Shown here piece by piece: positions 24,540 through 32,834 of a stretch of 38,984 nucleotides of DNA. This stretch comes from CAWDLX01 sp046728155. Its GTDB lineage: Bacteria; Actinomycetota; Actinomycetes; Mycobacteriales; Micromonosporaceae. The stretch spans positions 1 to 38,984 of the forward strand of contig JBKPDY010000063.1 in the NCBI GenBank assembly GCA_046728155.1, written 5' to 3'. Every line of letters begins with the position of its first letter. Positions within the stretch are counted from its first letter, which is position 1. The position numbers were made by a program, and so were the translations under genes. The notes beneath the pieces are model-generated. The model did no database searches, was not told the origin of the DNA, and worked only from the letters and a program-made list of their open reading frames with translations.

Positions 24540-25541
24540 ATGGGCGCTTGGGTTTGGCCTCCGGCGTCGGCCACCGGCGTGGGGTCCCTCCCCGGTACGG
24601 ATATCGCCGACGCCGTGAGGATCGTGCTGGACGCACTGCCGTCGCTGCCGCACATTCCGGAGCTGCCGGACCGCGGGCCCGGCGCCGACATGATCGGCCG
24701 GACAGCGGGTCTGCTGGTCGACATCCCGGTGGAGCTCTACGCCGGACAATGGCGGGTCTCCGGGCGTCCCGGCGTTGACCTGCGCCGCGCGCGGGACCTG
24801 CTCGACCATGACATCGACGCGCTGGCCGAGGCCGCCATCGGCTACGAGGGACCGCTCAAACTGCAGGCGGCGGGCCCCTACACCCTCGCCGCCGGCATCG
24901 ACATGGCGACCGGTGGGCGGCTGCTGCACGATTACGGAGCCACCCGAGACCTGGTCGCCTCGCTCGCCGATGGGGTGGCGATCCACGTCGCCGAGGTCGC
25001 CCGTCGGATTCCAGGCGCGGCGGTCGTACTGCAGCTCGACGAGCCGTCCCTTCCGGCGGTTCTGGCCGGACGGGTGCCGACGGAAAGTGGCCTTCGTACA
25101 CTTCGTTCGCTGTCACCATCCACTGTGGTCGACGGCCTCCGGGCCATGGTGGAGCGAGCCGGCGTACCTGTCGTGGTCCATTGCTGCGCACCGGATCTGC
25201 CGCTCGACCTGATCCGGCAGTCCGGTGCGGCCGGGCTTGGTCTCGATATCTCCCTTGTGGACACTGCCGGACTGGACGCGTTGGGCGAGTGCATCGACGC
25301 CGGGCTGGCGCTCTTCGCGGGAGCGATCCCCGGTACCGGCTCGGCCACGCCCTCGTCGCGTGACGCCGCGGCAAGCCTGGCCGACCTGTGGAGCAAGCTC
25401 GGATTCGCTCCGGGGGAGCTGACCAGACGAGTGGTGGTCACGCCAGCCTGCGGATTGGCCGGGGCGAGTCTCCCGTACGCCCGAGCCGCCATGGCCGCCT
25501 GCGTCGAGACGACGAAACGGCTGGAGGACTACGCGGCGTAG
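24540..25541 (+). CDS. Cobalamin-independent methionine synthase (MetE) C-terminal-domain-like protein
   Basis: A 333-residue stand-alone relative of the MetE catalytic barrel/UROD fold. It opens with ATGVGSLPGTD (the family's GS-P motif), then PELPDRGPGADMIGR, LKLQAAGPYTLAAGI, QLDEPSLPAVLAG. Candidate zinc/thiolate ligands are in PVVVHCCAPDLP (His, two Cys) and VVTPACGLAG (the last Cys). These match the three-ligand plan of MetE. Full MetE has 750 residues and an N-terminal domain for tetrahydrofolate; this protein lacks it, so it may use another methyl donor or be a non-methionine-synthase homologue. Family knowledge: Mtb Rv3015c, of the same kind, lies two genes before ligA. It overlaps the end of the convergent membrane gene by 13 bases. 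Confidence 0.85.
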   Translation: MGAWVWPPASATGVGSLPGTDIADAVRIVLDALPSLPHIPELPDRGPGADMIGRTAGLLVDIPVELYAGQWRVSGRPGVDLRRARDLLDHDIDALAEAAIGYEGPLKLQAAGPYTLAAGIDMATGGRLLHDYGATRDLVASLADGVAIHVAEVARRIPGAAVVLQLDEPSLPAVLAGRVPTESGLRTLRSLSPSTVVDGLRAMVERAGVPVVVHCCAPDLPLDLIRQSGAAGLGLDISLVDTAGLDALGECIDAGLALFAGAIPGTGSATPSSRDAAASLADLWSKLGFAPGELTRRVVVTPACGLAGASLPYARAAMAACVETTKRLEDYAA

Positions 25542-25888
25542 CCCGTGCGGTGAGCGCGTTGCACCTGGGCCCAGGTCTCCGGATCGATCGGTCCGGTCCG
25601 CTCGACGAACGCCGCGTCCGGCAGCAGATGCACGGCGCCGTCGTCGGCCATGCTCAGCACGTCGACGGTTGTCGGGTACGTGCGTAGTACCACGCACCGC
25701 AGTTGTGCATCGTCGCGACGGGCCAACCAGATCTCACCCGGCCGTGGCCGGCCCGACCATGACGGGTCGGGTGGCGAGCCCAGCAGAGGCGGTGGCGGCG
25801 CGGTCGCCTGTCGTGGCGTACGGGCCATCCGTAGCAACAGCGCCATGACGACGATCGCCGCGAACGAGACCAACAGCCCCCACGCCAC
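25529..25888 (-). CDS. Single-TM protein with a PemK/MazF-like domain
   Basis: A 119-residue protein. One hydrophobic helix (residues about 3-20, AWGLLVSFAAIVVMALLL) is followed by a Pro-rich linker and a small domain beginning RPGEIWLARRDDAQLRCVVL, which resembles the start of PemK/MazF-like RNases and SH3-like relatives (PG-x-I-W-x-A..R-x-V-V-L). No antitoxin gene is adjacent, so a toxin role is not supported and the domain may have lost RNase activity. The 3' end overlaps that of the MetE-C-like gene by 13 bases (tail to tail). GTG start; TACAGT on the minus strand at 25896-25901 sits seven bases upstream, so the mRNA is probably leaderless. The gene is divergent from ligA. Confidence 0.7.
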   Translation of the reverse strand: MAWGLLVSFAAIVVMALLLRMARTPRQATAPPPPLLGSPPDPSWSGRPRPGEIWLARRDDAQLRCVVLRTYPTTVDVLSMADDGAVHLLPDAAFVERTGPIDPETWAQVQRAHRTGYAA

Positions 25889-25895
25889 ACACGCA

Positions 25896-25901
25896 ACTGT
25901 A
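25896..25901 (-). promoter_or_regulatory. -10 box of the PemK-like gene (leaderless start)
   Basis: TACAGT on the minus strand, followed by seven bases and the GTG at 25888. No ribosome site is visible. Confidence 0.5.
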
Positions 25902-26030
25902 GGCCAGCTGCGATGTGTCAGGGGTTGCGGTTACGGTTCGGGGTGTGCGAGCAGGCATGACGGAGCCGACAGTGAGTCAGCATCGCAGGGCCGTTAGGCA
26001 GCTGCCGAGCGAGCGCGGAGGCGGGCAGGC

Positions 26031-28157
26031 ATGACCGAAGAGGACGTTGGCACGGCGGTTGAGCAGGGCGTGACCGCGGCCGCGGGGGAGAAGCCGACCC
26101 CGGAGGTACTGGAACGCCACGCGCAGCTCGCGACCGAGCTGGAGGAGCACCAGTACCGCTATCACGTGCTCGACGCTCCGACGATCGGTGACGGCGAGTA
26201 CGACGCCATGATGCGCGAGCTCGAGGCGCTGGAGGAGCGCTACGCCGGCCTTCGGACGCCCGACTCCCCGTCACAACGGGTCGGTGGCGGCTACTCGACC
26301 CTCTTCGCCCCGGTGGCTCACCTGGAACGCATGCTGAGCCTCGACAACGCTTTCACCGACGACGAGCTGGCCGCCTGGGCCGAACGGATCGAGCGTGAGG
26401 TCGGCTCCCGCGCCGTTGCCTACCTCTGCGAACCGAAGATCGACGGACTCGCGATCAGTCTCACCTACGAGAGGGGCCGGCTGGTCCGGGCGGCCACCCG
26501 TGGCGACGGACGTACCGGCGAGGACGTGACTCTCAACGTCCGTACCATCGCGACGGTGCCGGAGCGTCTCAAGGGACCGGGCGTACCAGAGCTGCTCGAG
26601 GTTCGTGGTGAGGTGTTCTTCGACGTCGACTCGTTTACGAAGGTCAACGATGAGTTGATGTCGCGCGGTAAGACCCCGTTCGCCAACCCCCGTAATGCCG
26701 CCGCCGGGAGCCTGCGTCAGAAGGACCCGCGCGTCACGGCGTCGCGGCCACTCCGGATGATCGTGCACGGAGTGGGTGCGCGCAAGGGCTTCGAGCTCAA
26801 GGCACAGTCGCACGCGTACGAGAAGCTGCATGACTGGGGGCTACCGACGTCCACCCGGTGGAAGGTGGTGCCCGATCTCGCCGGCGTACGGGAGTACCTC
26901 GCCTACTATGCCGAGCATCGCCACGACGTCGAGCACGAGATCGACGGCGTCGTCGTCAAGGTGGACAGCGTCGCATTGCAGCGCCGGCTCGGTTCGACCA
27001 GCCGTGCGCCGCGGTGGGCGATCGCGTTCAAGTATCCGGCCGAGACGGCGACCACGAAACTGCTCGACATCCCGGTGAATGTCGGGCGCACCGGGCGGGT
27101 CACGCCATACGCCGTGCTGGAGCCGGTCTTCGTCGGCGGCGTCACCGTTACCAACGCGACCCTGCACAACCAGGCCGACGTCGTGCGCCGCGGCGTTCTC
27201 ATCGGAGACACGGTGATCGTGCGTCGTGCGGGCGATGTGATCCCGGAGATCGTCGGTCCCGTCGTCGAGAAGCGGGACGGCTCCGAGCGAGCGTTCGTGA
27301 TGCCGACCGTATGCCCCGCCTGCGGCACCGCCCTGGCGCCGGCGAAGGAGAGCGATGTCGACATCCGCTGTCCCAACACCCGCTCGTGTCCCGCCCAGCT
27401 CCGCGAGCGCCTGTTCCACCTGGCCGGGCGCGGCGGCTTCGACATCGAGGTGCTGGGATACAAGGCCGCCGTCGCTTTGCTCGACTCCGGCGCCATCCAC
27501 GACGAGGGCGACCTGTTCACGCTCGATGCTGACAAGCTCGCCCGGGTTCCCTTCTTTGTCAACGCCGACGGCGGCCTTTCCACGAACGCCACCAAGCTGC
27601 TGGCCAATCTCGACGACGCTCGTAAGCGTCCACTGTGGAGAGTCCTGGTGTCTTTGTCGATCCGTCATGTCGGGCCGACGGCGGCGCAGGCGCTGGCCGC
27701 CGAGTTCGGTTCCCTCGACGCCATTGCCGGGGCCTCGGTGGCGGAGCTGTCCGCGGCGGAAGGCGTCGGGCCCACCATCGCGGAAACGCTGAGCGAGTGG
27801 TTCACCGCCGACTGGCACCGCGAGGTGGTGGAGAAGTGGCGCGCCGCGGGCGTGCGGCTCGCCGAGGAGCGGGTGGACACCGGACCGAAGCCGCTCGCCG
27901 GCGTCACCGTCGTCATCACCGGGTCACTCGATGCGTACTCCCGCGAGGGCGCGGGCGAGGCGGTGACCGCTCTCGGCGGCAAGGTCACGAGTTCGGTGTC
28001 GACGAAGACCGATTTCGTGGTGGTCGGGGAGAGCCCCGGATCCAAGTACGACAAGGCCGTCTCGCTCGGCGTTCCGGTGCTGGACGAGACGGGCTTCGGG
28101 GTCCTGCTCGGCGACGGCCCGGATGCCGCTCGCGCGGTGGCCCGCACCGAGCGGTAG
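26031..28157 (+). CDS. ligA: NAD-dependent DNA ligase LigA
   Basis: Seals nicks in DNA using NAD; essential in replication. It has 708 residues. The order is domain Ia (AELTEE-like helix, ~10-70; YRYHVLDAPTIGDGEYDAMM), adenylation domain with K136 in EPKIDGLAISLTY as the AMP-accepting Lys, OB fold, Cys4 zinc finger (C428, C431, C447, C453), helix-hairpin-helix repeats (about 460-600) and a C-terminal BRCT domain (about 618-700, beginning PLAGVTVVITGSLD). The N-terminus has 30 extra residues (MTEEDVGTAVEQGVTAAAG), not part of the enzyme core. GGAGG lies nine bases before the ATG. It is divergent from the PemK-like gene. All catalytic motifs are intact. Confidence 0.97.
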   Translation: MTEEDVGTAVEQGVTAAAGEKPTPEVLERHAQLATELEEHQYRYHVLDAPTIGDGEYDAMMRELEALEERYAGLRTPDSPSQRVGGGYSTLFAPVAHLERMLSLDNAFTDDELAAWAERIEREVGSRAVAYLCEPKIDGLAISLTYERGRLVRAATRGDGRTGEDVTLNVRTIATVPERLKGPGVPELLEVRGEVFFDVDSFTKVNDELMSRGKTPFANPRNAAAGSLRQKDPRVTASRPLRMIVHGVGARKGFELKAQSHAYEKLHDWGLPTSTRWKVVPDLAGVREYLAYYAEHRHDVEHEIDGVVVKVDSVALQRRLGSTSRAPRWAIAFKYPAETATTKLLDIPVNVGRTGRVTPYAVLEPVFVGGVTVTNATLHNQADVVRRGVLIGDTVIVRRAGDVIPEIVGPVVEKRDGSERAFVMPTVCPACGTALAPAKESDVDIRCPNTRSCPAQLRERLFHLAGRGGFDIEVLGYKAAVALLDSGAIHDEGDLFTLDADKLARVPFFVNADGGLSTNATKLLANLDDARKRPLWRVLVSLSIRHVGPTAAQALAAEFGSLDAIAGASVAELSAAEGVGPTIAETLSEWFTADWHREVVEKWRAAGVRLAEERVDTGPKPLAGVTVVITGSLDAYSREGAGEAVTALGGKVTSSVSTKTDFVVVGESPGSKYDKAVSLGVPVLDETGFGVLLGDGPDAARAVARTER

Positions 28158-28579
28158 GACCCCCTGTACACGCCGGTGGTGGGTGCTTTCGCCGAGCCGG
28201 CAGACGCGCGCCGGCGACGGGGGCCGGTGCGTCGGGAGCCGGGGGTGACGGCGGGCGGTGGCGACCTTGGGCGGTTGCGAGTGCGGCGGCCGCCGTGCGG
28301 TGCGGTGAGGCGGCTCCGGTCCGGCCGGGTCACCTGGAGTCCGCTCGGGCGGACCGGATACGCCCCAGCCGCCGATCTGTCGCGTTCCTTACCTTGCGTT
28401 CTGCGGCGAATAGCGACTATTGTCCCGTTTTATTGGCGGGTGATCACGCGACGCTCGACCTTGACGTGCCCGCTAAATCCGCTCTTGGGGGTTATACCGG
28501 CAATAATTGGCGTGCCGCGCGTCGCTGAGTATTCCATGGCAGCTCAGCTGGCGCACTGCGCGTGCGTCATGGAGGTGTG
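28158..28579. other. 422-base gap before the GGDEF-EAL gene, with a low-GC leader
   Basis: No gene is called here. The first half is GC-rich. The second half (about 28400-28530) is clearly lower in GC than its surroundings. It includes AATAGCGACTATT (28409-28421), arms AATAG and CTATT around CGA, and GTGATCAC (28440-28447), a perfect palindrome; both could be operator sites. TTGACG (28461-28466) and TATACC (28493-28498) look like -35 and -10 boxes but are 26 bases apart, too far for one standard promoter. A 14-codon frame at 28536-28580 ends on the start codon of the downstream gene. Confidence 0.45.
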
Positions 28580-30703
28580 ATGGAGGCGACCTTGTTGCGT
28601 AGCGCACGCTGGCGTGGGCGCTGGTCGCCCGGACTTCGGGAGAGCAGGCAACGCAACGCTATCCCGCGCGATCGTGCGCCAGCGTTCTTCGCGTATGTCG
28701 CCACCGTGGTCGCCGGGGCTGTCGTGGGCGTTGTGTTCTGCGTCGGGCATCTGCCGAGCGTCCGCCACGACAATCCGGCGTTCTGGGTCATCGCCGCCCT
28801 GGCCGTCATCGTGGATATTCGACCGTTCCACGCGCCCGGCCGGGAGCCGGAGGCGACCGTGTTCACGTCGATCGCGTTCAGTTTCGCGTTGATGCTGGGC
28901 TGGGGTGTGGGTCCGGCGGTGGCGGTCCAGTCCGCCGCAGTGGTCGTGTCGTCGGTCCGCTTGCGCCACGCGCCGTGGCGGGCGCTGTTCAACGCCGCCC
29001 AGTACGCGCTCGCCTTTTGCGCATCCGCCATCGTGTTAGCCGCGCTGCACCGACCCATCCCGCTCAATGCCACATCGTCGGCCGCGGTGACTCCGGTGAC
29101 GGTGACGGCCGTCCTGGCCGCCGTGGTCGCGTGGTTCGTGGTGAACGAGATCCTTGTGATCACCGCACTCCACCTGGCCTTCGGCGGTCGTTGGCTGCCC
29201 TCACTCGTCGGCTCGCTCCGGGAGGAGCTGCTGTCGACGCTGAGTCTGCTCGCCTTGAGCCCGCTGGTCGCCGCCGCCGGAAACGTAAGTGCCCTGTTCG
29301 TGCCACTGATGCTCATCCCCTTGTACGCGGTCTCCGAGTTGGCGCGCTACTCCGACCGCGAGCGGCGCAAGGCACTGCGGGACGACCTGACCGACCTGCC
29401 GAACCGGCGGGCCCTGTTCGGCGAGATGCGACGCCACTTTCGCCGGTTCGCCGAGCGGTTCCGGCGACTGCCGGAGGATCCGCGGCGAATGGCCCTGTTG
29501 CTGCTTGATATCGACCAGTTCCGCCGGGTCAACGACGCGCTGGGCCACACGGTCGGCGATCGCCTGCTGGGCGCGGTGGCCGACCGGCTCGCGGACGCGG
29601 TCGGTTCGGACGGACTGGTGGCCCGCCTCGGCGGCGACGAGTTCGCGGTACTGGCACCGCGGCTGGCCGACGGCTCGGCGGCCGGGATCCTAGCCGAGCG
29701 GCTCACCCACGCGTTGAACTCACCCGTCGTCCTCGACGGTCTTCAGCTCGATGTGACGGCGTCGATCGGGGTGGCGCTGTATCCCGACCACGGCTCCGAT
29801 ACCGCCTCGCTCCTGCGCCGGGCCGAGGTGGCGATGTACGACGCGAAGGACCGCAACGCGCCGTACGCCATCTACACTCCCGAGTCGGACCAGAACTCGG
29901 TCGAGCGACTTGAGCTGCTCGGAGACCTCCGGCGGGCCCTCGAAATGGGCAAGCGGGATGAGATCGGGCTGTACTACCAACCACAGATAGAGCTGGCGAC
30001 GGGCGAGGTCGTCGGGGTGGAGGCGCTACTGCGCTGGGAACACCCGACACGCGGCATGGTCAGCCCCGGGCACCTGATCAAGATGGCAGAGCACACGGCG
30101 GTGATGCGGCTGGTGACGCATCGTGTTGTCGAGGACGCGATCGGCCAACTGGCCAAGTGGCGGGCACAGGGACACGTGTTCCGGGTATCCATCAACGTCA
30201 GTGTCCGGGACCTGCATCGGCTCGAGTGGGTGGACCAGCTCGAGGAGCTGCTCGCCGACCGTGGAGTCGAGCCGAACCAGGTCCAGCTGGAGATCACCGA
30301 GGGAGCCCTGATGGCCGACCCCCGGCGCGTACTGGTCACCCTGCACCGGTTGGACAAGCTCGGCGTCGCCCTCTCACTCGACGACTTCGGCACGGGGTAC
30401 TCCTCACTGCAGCACCTGCGTCGACTTCCGCTCGCGGAGGTCAAGGTGGATCAGTCGTTCGTGCTGGGGATGTCGAGCGACCCCGATGACGCCGCCGTTG
30501 TCCGCTCGATCATCGACCTGGCTCGGGCGCTCGGGCTGCGGGTGGTCGCGGAGGGTGTCGAAGACGACCAGACCCGCCGGATGCTCATCGCCGCCGGCTG
30601 CGAGGTCGCGCAGGGCTGGTTCTTCGCCCGGCCGATGCCCCCCGACGACCTGCTCGGATGGCTCGGTCGCTACCGCCCGGCGACCGTGTGGAACGAGTCC
30701 TGA
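28580..30703 (+). CDS. Membrane-bound GGDEF-EAL protein (c-di-GMP metabolism)
   Basis: A 707-residue protein. The first 260 residues hold about seven hydrophobic helices (a 7TM sensor-like region, for example FFAYVATVVAGAVVGVVFCVG and LFVPLMLIPLYAVSEL). A GGDEF domain follows with GGDEF intact at 351-355, and then EAL (481-483) with the EAL-domain catalytic features: ITEGAL, SLDDFGTGYSSL, VKVDQSF and VAEGVED. Cyclase and phosphodiesterase activities are thus both possible. The RxxD product-inhibition site is absent (it would lie nine residues before GGDEF; GSDG is seen). GGAGG is four bases before the ATG at 28580. Mtb has an ACT-domain gene (Rv3013) at the corresponding place between ligA and gatC. 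Confidence 0.93.
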   Translation: MEATLLRSARWRGRWSPGLRESRQRNAIPRDRAPAFFAYVATVVAGAVVGVVFCVGHLPSVRHDNPAFWVIAALAVIVDIRPFHAPGREPEATVFTSIAFSFALMLGWGVGPAVAVQSAAVVVSSVRLRHAPWRALFNAAQYALAFCASAIVLAALHRPIPLNATSSAAVTPVTVTAVLAAVVAWFVVNEILVITALHLAFGGRWLPSLVGSLREELLSTLSLLALSPLVAAAGNVSALFVPLMLIPLYAVSELARYSDRERRKALRDDLTDLPNRRALFGEMRRHFRRFAERFRRLPEDPRRMALLLLDIDQFRRVNDALGHTVGDRLLGAVADRLADAVGSDGLVARLGGDEFAVLAPRLADGSAAGILAERLTHALNSPVVLDGLQLDVTASIGVALYPDHGSDTASLLRRAEVAMYDAKDRNAPYAIYTPESDQNSVERLELLGDLRRALEMGKRDEIGLYYQPQIELATGEVVGVEALLRWEHPTRGMVSPGHLIKMAEHTAVMRLVTHRVVEDAIGQLAKWRAQGHVFRVSINVSVRDLHRLEWVDQLEELLADRGVEPNQVQLEITEGALMADPRRVLVTLHRLDKLGVALSLDDFGTGYSSLQHLRRLPLAEVKVDQSFVLGMSSDPDDAAVVRSIIDLARALGLRVVAEGVEDDQTRRMLIAAGCEVAQGWFFARPMPPDDLLGWLGRYRPATVWNES

Positions 30704-30737
30704 CCGGGGCCCGCCCGGCGCCGTCGAGCCGCACAAA

Positions 30738-30743
30738 TAGACT
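30738..30743 (+). promoter_or_regulatory. -10 box of the gatCA operon
   Basis: TAGACT about 67 bases before the gatC ATG; it leaves a leader of about 60 nt with AAGGGGA near the start codon. A -35 box is not evident. Confidence 0.4.
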
Positions 30744-30810
30744 CGCGAGGCGGGCGATGACCTGACAGGCTGCGCCCGCGTCGCTGTACGAGACATCGAA
30801 GGGGACAGCC

Positions 30811-31110
30811 ATGGTCGCCATCTCTCGCGAGGAGGTAGCACATCTCGCGCGCCTGTCGCGGTTAGCCGTCACGGATGAGGAACTTGACCGGTTCGCCGGG
30901 CAACTCGACGTGATCCTGCAGGCGGTTGCCCGCGTGGGCGAGGTAGCGGCGGCCGATATTCCTCCAACATCTCACTCGGTGCCGTTGACCAACGTCGCGC
31001 GTGATGACGTTGTGACGACCTGCCTGCCCCGCGACGAGGCGCTCGCCGGCGCGCCCGATCCCTTCGAGTACCGCTTCCGCGTACCGCGGATCCTGGACGA
31101 GGAGGCGTGA
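30811..31110 (+). CDS. gatC: Asp-tRNA(Asn)/Glu-tRNA(Gln) amidotransferase subunit C
   Basis: The small stabilising subunit of GatCAB, which converts Glu-tRNA(Gln) and Asp-tRNA(Asn) to the amide forms. It is 99 residues. The opening ISREEVAHLARLSRLAVTDEEL and FAGQLDVILQAVARVGEV are typical; the C-terminal part carries RDDVVTTCLPRDEAL and ends FEYRFRVPRILDEEA, the peptide that wraps GatA. The ATG has AAGGGGA upstream. Its stop TGA overlaps the ATG of gatA by one base. Confidence 0.95.
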   Translation: MVAISREEVAHLARLSRLAVTDEELDRFAGQLDVILQAVARVGEVAAADIPPTSHSVPLTNVARDDVVTTCLPRDEALAGAPDPFEYRFRVPRILDEEA

Positions 31111-32591
31111 TGGCCGCCGCCGCCGTGATTCACCGCAGCGCTGTCGAGATCGCGGGACTCCTGGCCACCGGCGAGGTCAGCGCGGTCGAGGTTGCGCAGG
31201 CCCACCTCGACCGGATCGCCGATGTCGACAAGCGGGTGCACGCGTTCCTGCACGTCGACACCGAGGCCGCGATAGTCGCTGCCCGCCGGATCGATCAGGC
31301 CAGAGCGAACGGAGAGCGTCTGGGGCCGCTCGCCGGCGTGCCCGTCGCGGTCAAAGATGTCATGACCACACGCTGGATCCCGACCACGGCAGGATCGAAG
31401 ATCCTCGAAGGATGGAGGCCACCCTACGACGCGACCATCGTGTCCCGGATGCGCGACGCCGGCCTGGTCATGCTCGGCAAGACCAACATGGACGAGTTCG
31501 CGATGGGATCCTCCACTGAGTACTCCGCGTACGGGCCGACGAGGAACCCGTGGGACCTGGGGCGGATCCCGGGTGGTTCGGGTGGGGGATCGGCGGCTTC
31601 GATCGCGGCATACGAGGCGCCACTCGCGATCGGTACCGACACCGGCGGATCGATTCGCCAACCGGGAGCGGTCACCGGGACGGTCGGGTCGAAGCCGACG
31701 TACGGCGGCACGTCGCGGTACGGCCTGATCGCGTTTTCGTCCTCTTTGGACACACCGGGGCCTTGCGCCCGTACAGTCGAGGACGCCGCTCTGCTGCATG
31801 CCGTCATCGCCGGCCATGACCCGATGGACTCCACCTCCATCCCGGCACCGGTGCCCGATGTCGTGGCCGGGGCCCGGCTCGGCGCGAGCGGCGACCTCTC
31901 CGGGGTACGGCTCGGGCTGGTGACCGAGTTCGGCGGCGAGGGCGCCGAACCTGGTGTCGTGGCGGCGTTCCGCGAGGCGGTCGACACCCTGGCGAAGGCC
32001 GGCGCGGAGGTGGTCGAGGTCTCCTGCCCGAGCTTCGAGTACGCCCTGCCGGCGTACTACCTGATCGCCCCGAGCGAATGCTCGTCCAACCTGGCCCGGT
32101 TCGACGGTGTCCGATTTGGACTGCGGACCGGCGACAACGGCGAACGCTCACTCGAGGAGGTCATGTCGCTGACCCGCGAGGCCGGCTTCGGCCCGGAGGT
32201 CAAGCGGCGGATCATGCTCGGCACGTACGCCCTCTCGTCCGGCTACTACGAGGCGTACTACGGGCAGGCGCAGAAGGTCCGTACGTTGATCACCCGCGAC
32301 TTCGTGAAGGCGTTTGAGACGGTCGACGTACTGGTCTCCCCGACGACGCCGTTCGTGGCGTTCCCGTTCGGGTCACGCACCGCGGACCCGTACCAGATGT
32401 ACCTGGCCGACCTCTATACGATCCCGACCAACCTGTACGGCGGCCCGGCGATCTCCGTCCCCTGCGGACTATCGGACGGGTTGCCGGTCGGGTTCCAGAT
32501 CATGGCCCCCACGCTCGCGGACGACCGGATGTACCGCGTCGGCGCTGCGCTCGAGTCGCTGGTCCCACCGCTGACGCCGCCCGAGCTGTGA
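31110..32591 (+). CDS. gatA: Asp-tRNA(Asn)/Glu-tRNA(Gln) amidotransferase subunit A
   Basis: The glutaminase subunit: hydrolyses glutamine and channels ammonia to GatB. It has 493 residues. The amidase-signature Ser-cisSer-Lys triad is K82 (VAVKDVM), cis-Ser S157 (PGGSGGGS) and nucleophile S181 (TGGSIRQP). Other hallmarks are FAMGSSTEYSAYGPTRNPWD and the C-terminal LPVGFQIMAP. The GGAGG of the overlapping gatC end serves as the ribosome site for the ATG at 31110; a GTG one codon upstream is less well placed. It is co-transcribed with gatC. gatB follows 385 bases on, not directly. Confidence 0.96.
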   Translation: MAAAAVIHRSAVEIAGLLATGEVSAVEVAQAHLDRIADVDKRVHAFLHVDTEAAIVAARRIDQARANGERLGPLAGVPVAVKDVMTTRWIPTTAGSKILEGWRPPYDATIVSRMRDAGLVMLGKTNMDEFAMGSSTEYSAYGPTRNPWDLGRIPGGSGGGSAASIAAYEAPLAIGTDTGGSIRQPGAVTGTVGSKPTYGGTSRYGLIAFSSSLDTPGPCARTVEDAALLHAVIAGHDPMDSTSIPAPVPDVVAGARLGASGDLSGVRLGLVTEFGGEGAEPGVVAAFREAVDTLAKAGAEVVEVSCPSFEYALPAYYLIAPSECSSNLARFDGVRFGLRTGDNGERSLEEVMSLTREAGFGPEVKRRIMLGTYALSSGYYEAYYGQAQKVRTLITRDFVKAFETVDVLVSPTTPFVAFPFGSRTADPYQMYLADLYTIPTNLYGGPAISVPCGLSDGLPVGFQIMAPTLADDRMYRVGAALESLVPPLTPPEL

Positions 32592-32623
32592 CCCGGTTGC
32601 GTGGGCGGCAGTTTGCGTTCGCA

Positions 32624-32803
32624 TCACCCACGGTGCGACTCGCCGGTCCAGGAGACGGGGCCGGGGAGGTCGACTCTCTGCTTGCGGGTCTTCGAGTTCC
32701 AGGACCAGCGCCACAGTCGGATGCTCCAGGACGAGAAGCCGTTCTTGGTGAAGTGAAGCCGCACCGGACCGAGGCGGACCGTCTTGCGAAGAATGATGGC
32801 CAT
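32624..32803 (-). CDS. Small DUF4236-like protein (59 residues)
   Basis: A minus-strand gene of 59 residues between gatA and gatB. The protein starts MAIILRKTVRLGPVRLHFTK, then NGFSSWSIRLWRWSWNSKTR, then ends DLPGPVSWTGESHRG. The order R-K-x-x-R-L-G-P-V-R-L, S-x-S-I/V, R..W, and a closing V-D-L-P-G matches the DUF4236 family of small proteins, function unknown. It has an excellent ribosome site (GAAGGGAG, eight bases before the ATG) and a -10 box (TAATGA, minus strand 32829-32834). Trp and basic residues are frequent. The gene is antisense to the neighbours and, from memory, this place holds pfkA in Mtb. Confidence 0.75.
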   Translation of the reverse strand: MAIILRKTVRLGPVRLHFTKNGFSSWSIRLWRWSWNSKTRKQRVDLPGPVSWTGESHRG

Positions 32804-32828
32804 AGAGATCGCTCCCTTCCAGGCTCCA

Positions 32829-32834
32829 TCATTA
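32829..32834 (-). promoter_or_regulatory. -10 box of the DUF4236-like gene
   Basis: TAATGA on the minus strand, 25 bases before the ATG at 32803; the short leader contains GAAGGGAG. Confidence 0.4.

Noticed and set aside
28474..28506. WhiG-like promoter (TAAA ... GGCAATAA)
   Set aside because: The spacer is 21 bases, not about 15, and the second element matches only 6 of 8 positions.
28400..28579. c-di-GMP riboswitch before the GGDEF-EAL gene
   Set aside because: I looked for the GEMM-type conserved core by eye and did not find it.
28176..28580. 134-codon frame upstream of the GGDEF-EAL gene
   Set aside because: Arg/Pro-rich, no family, no ribosome site; the last 14 codons may matter as a leader only (reported separately).
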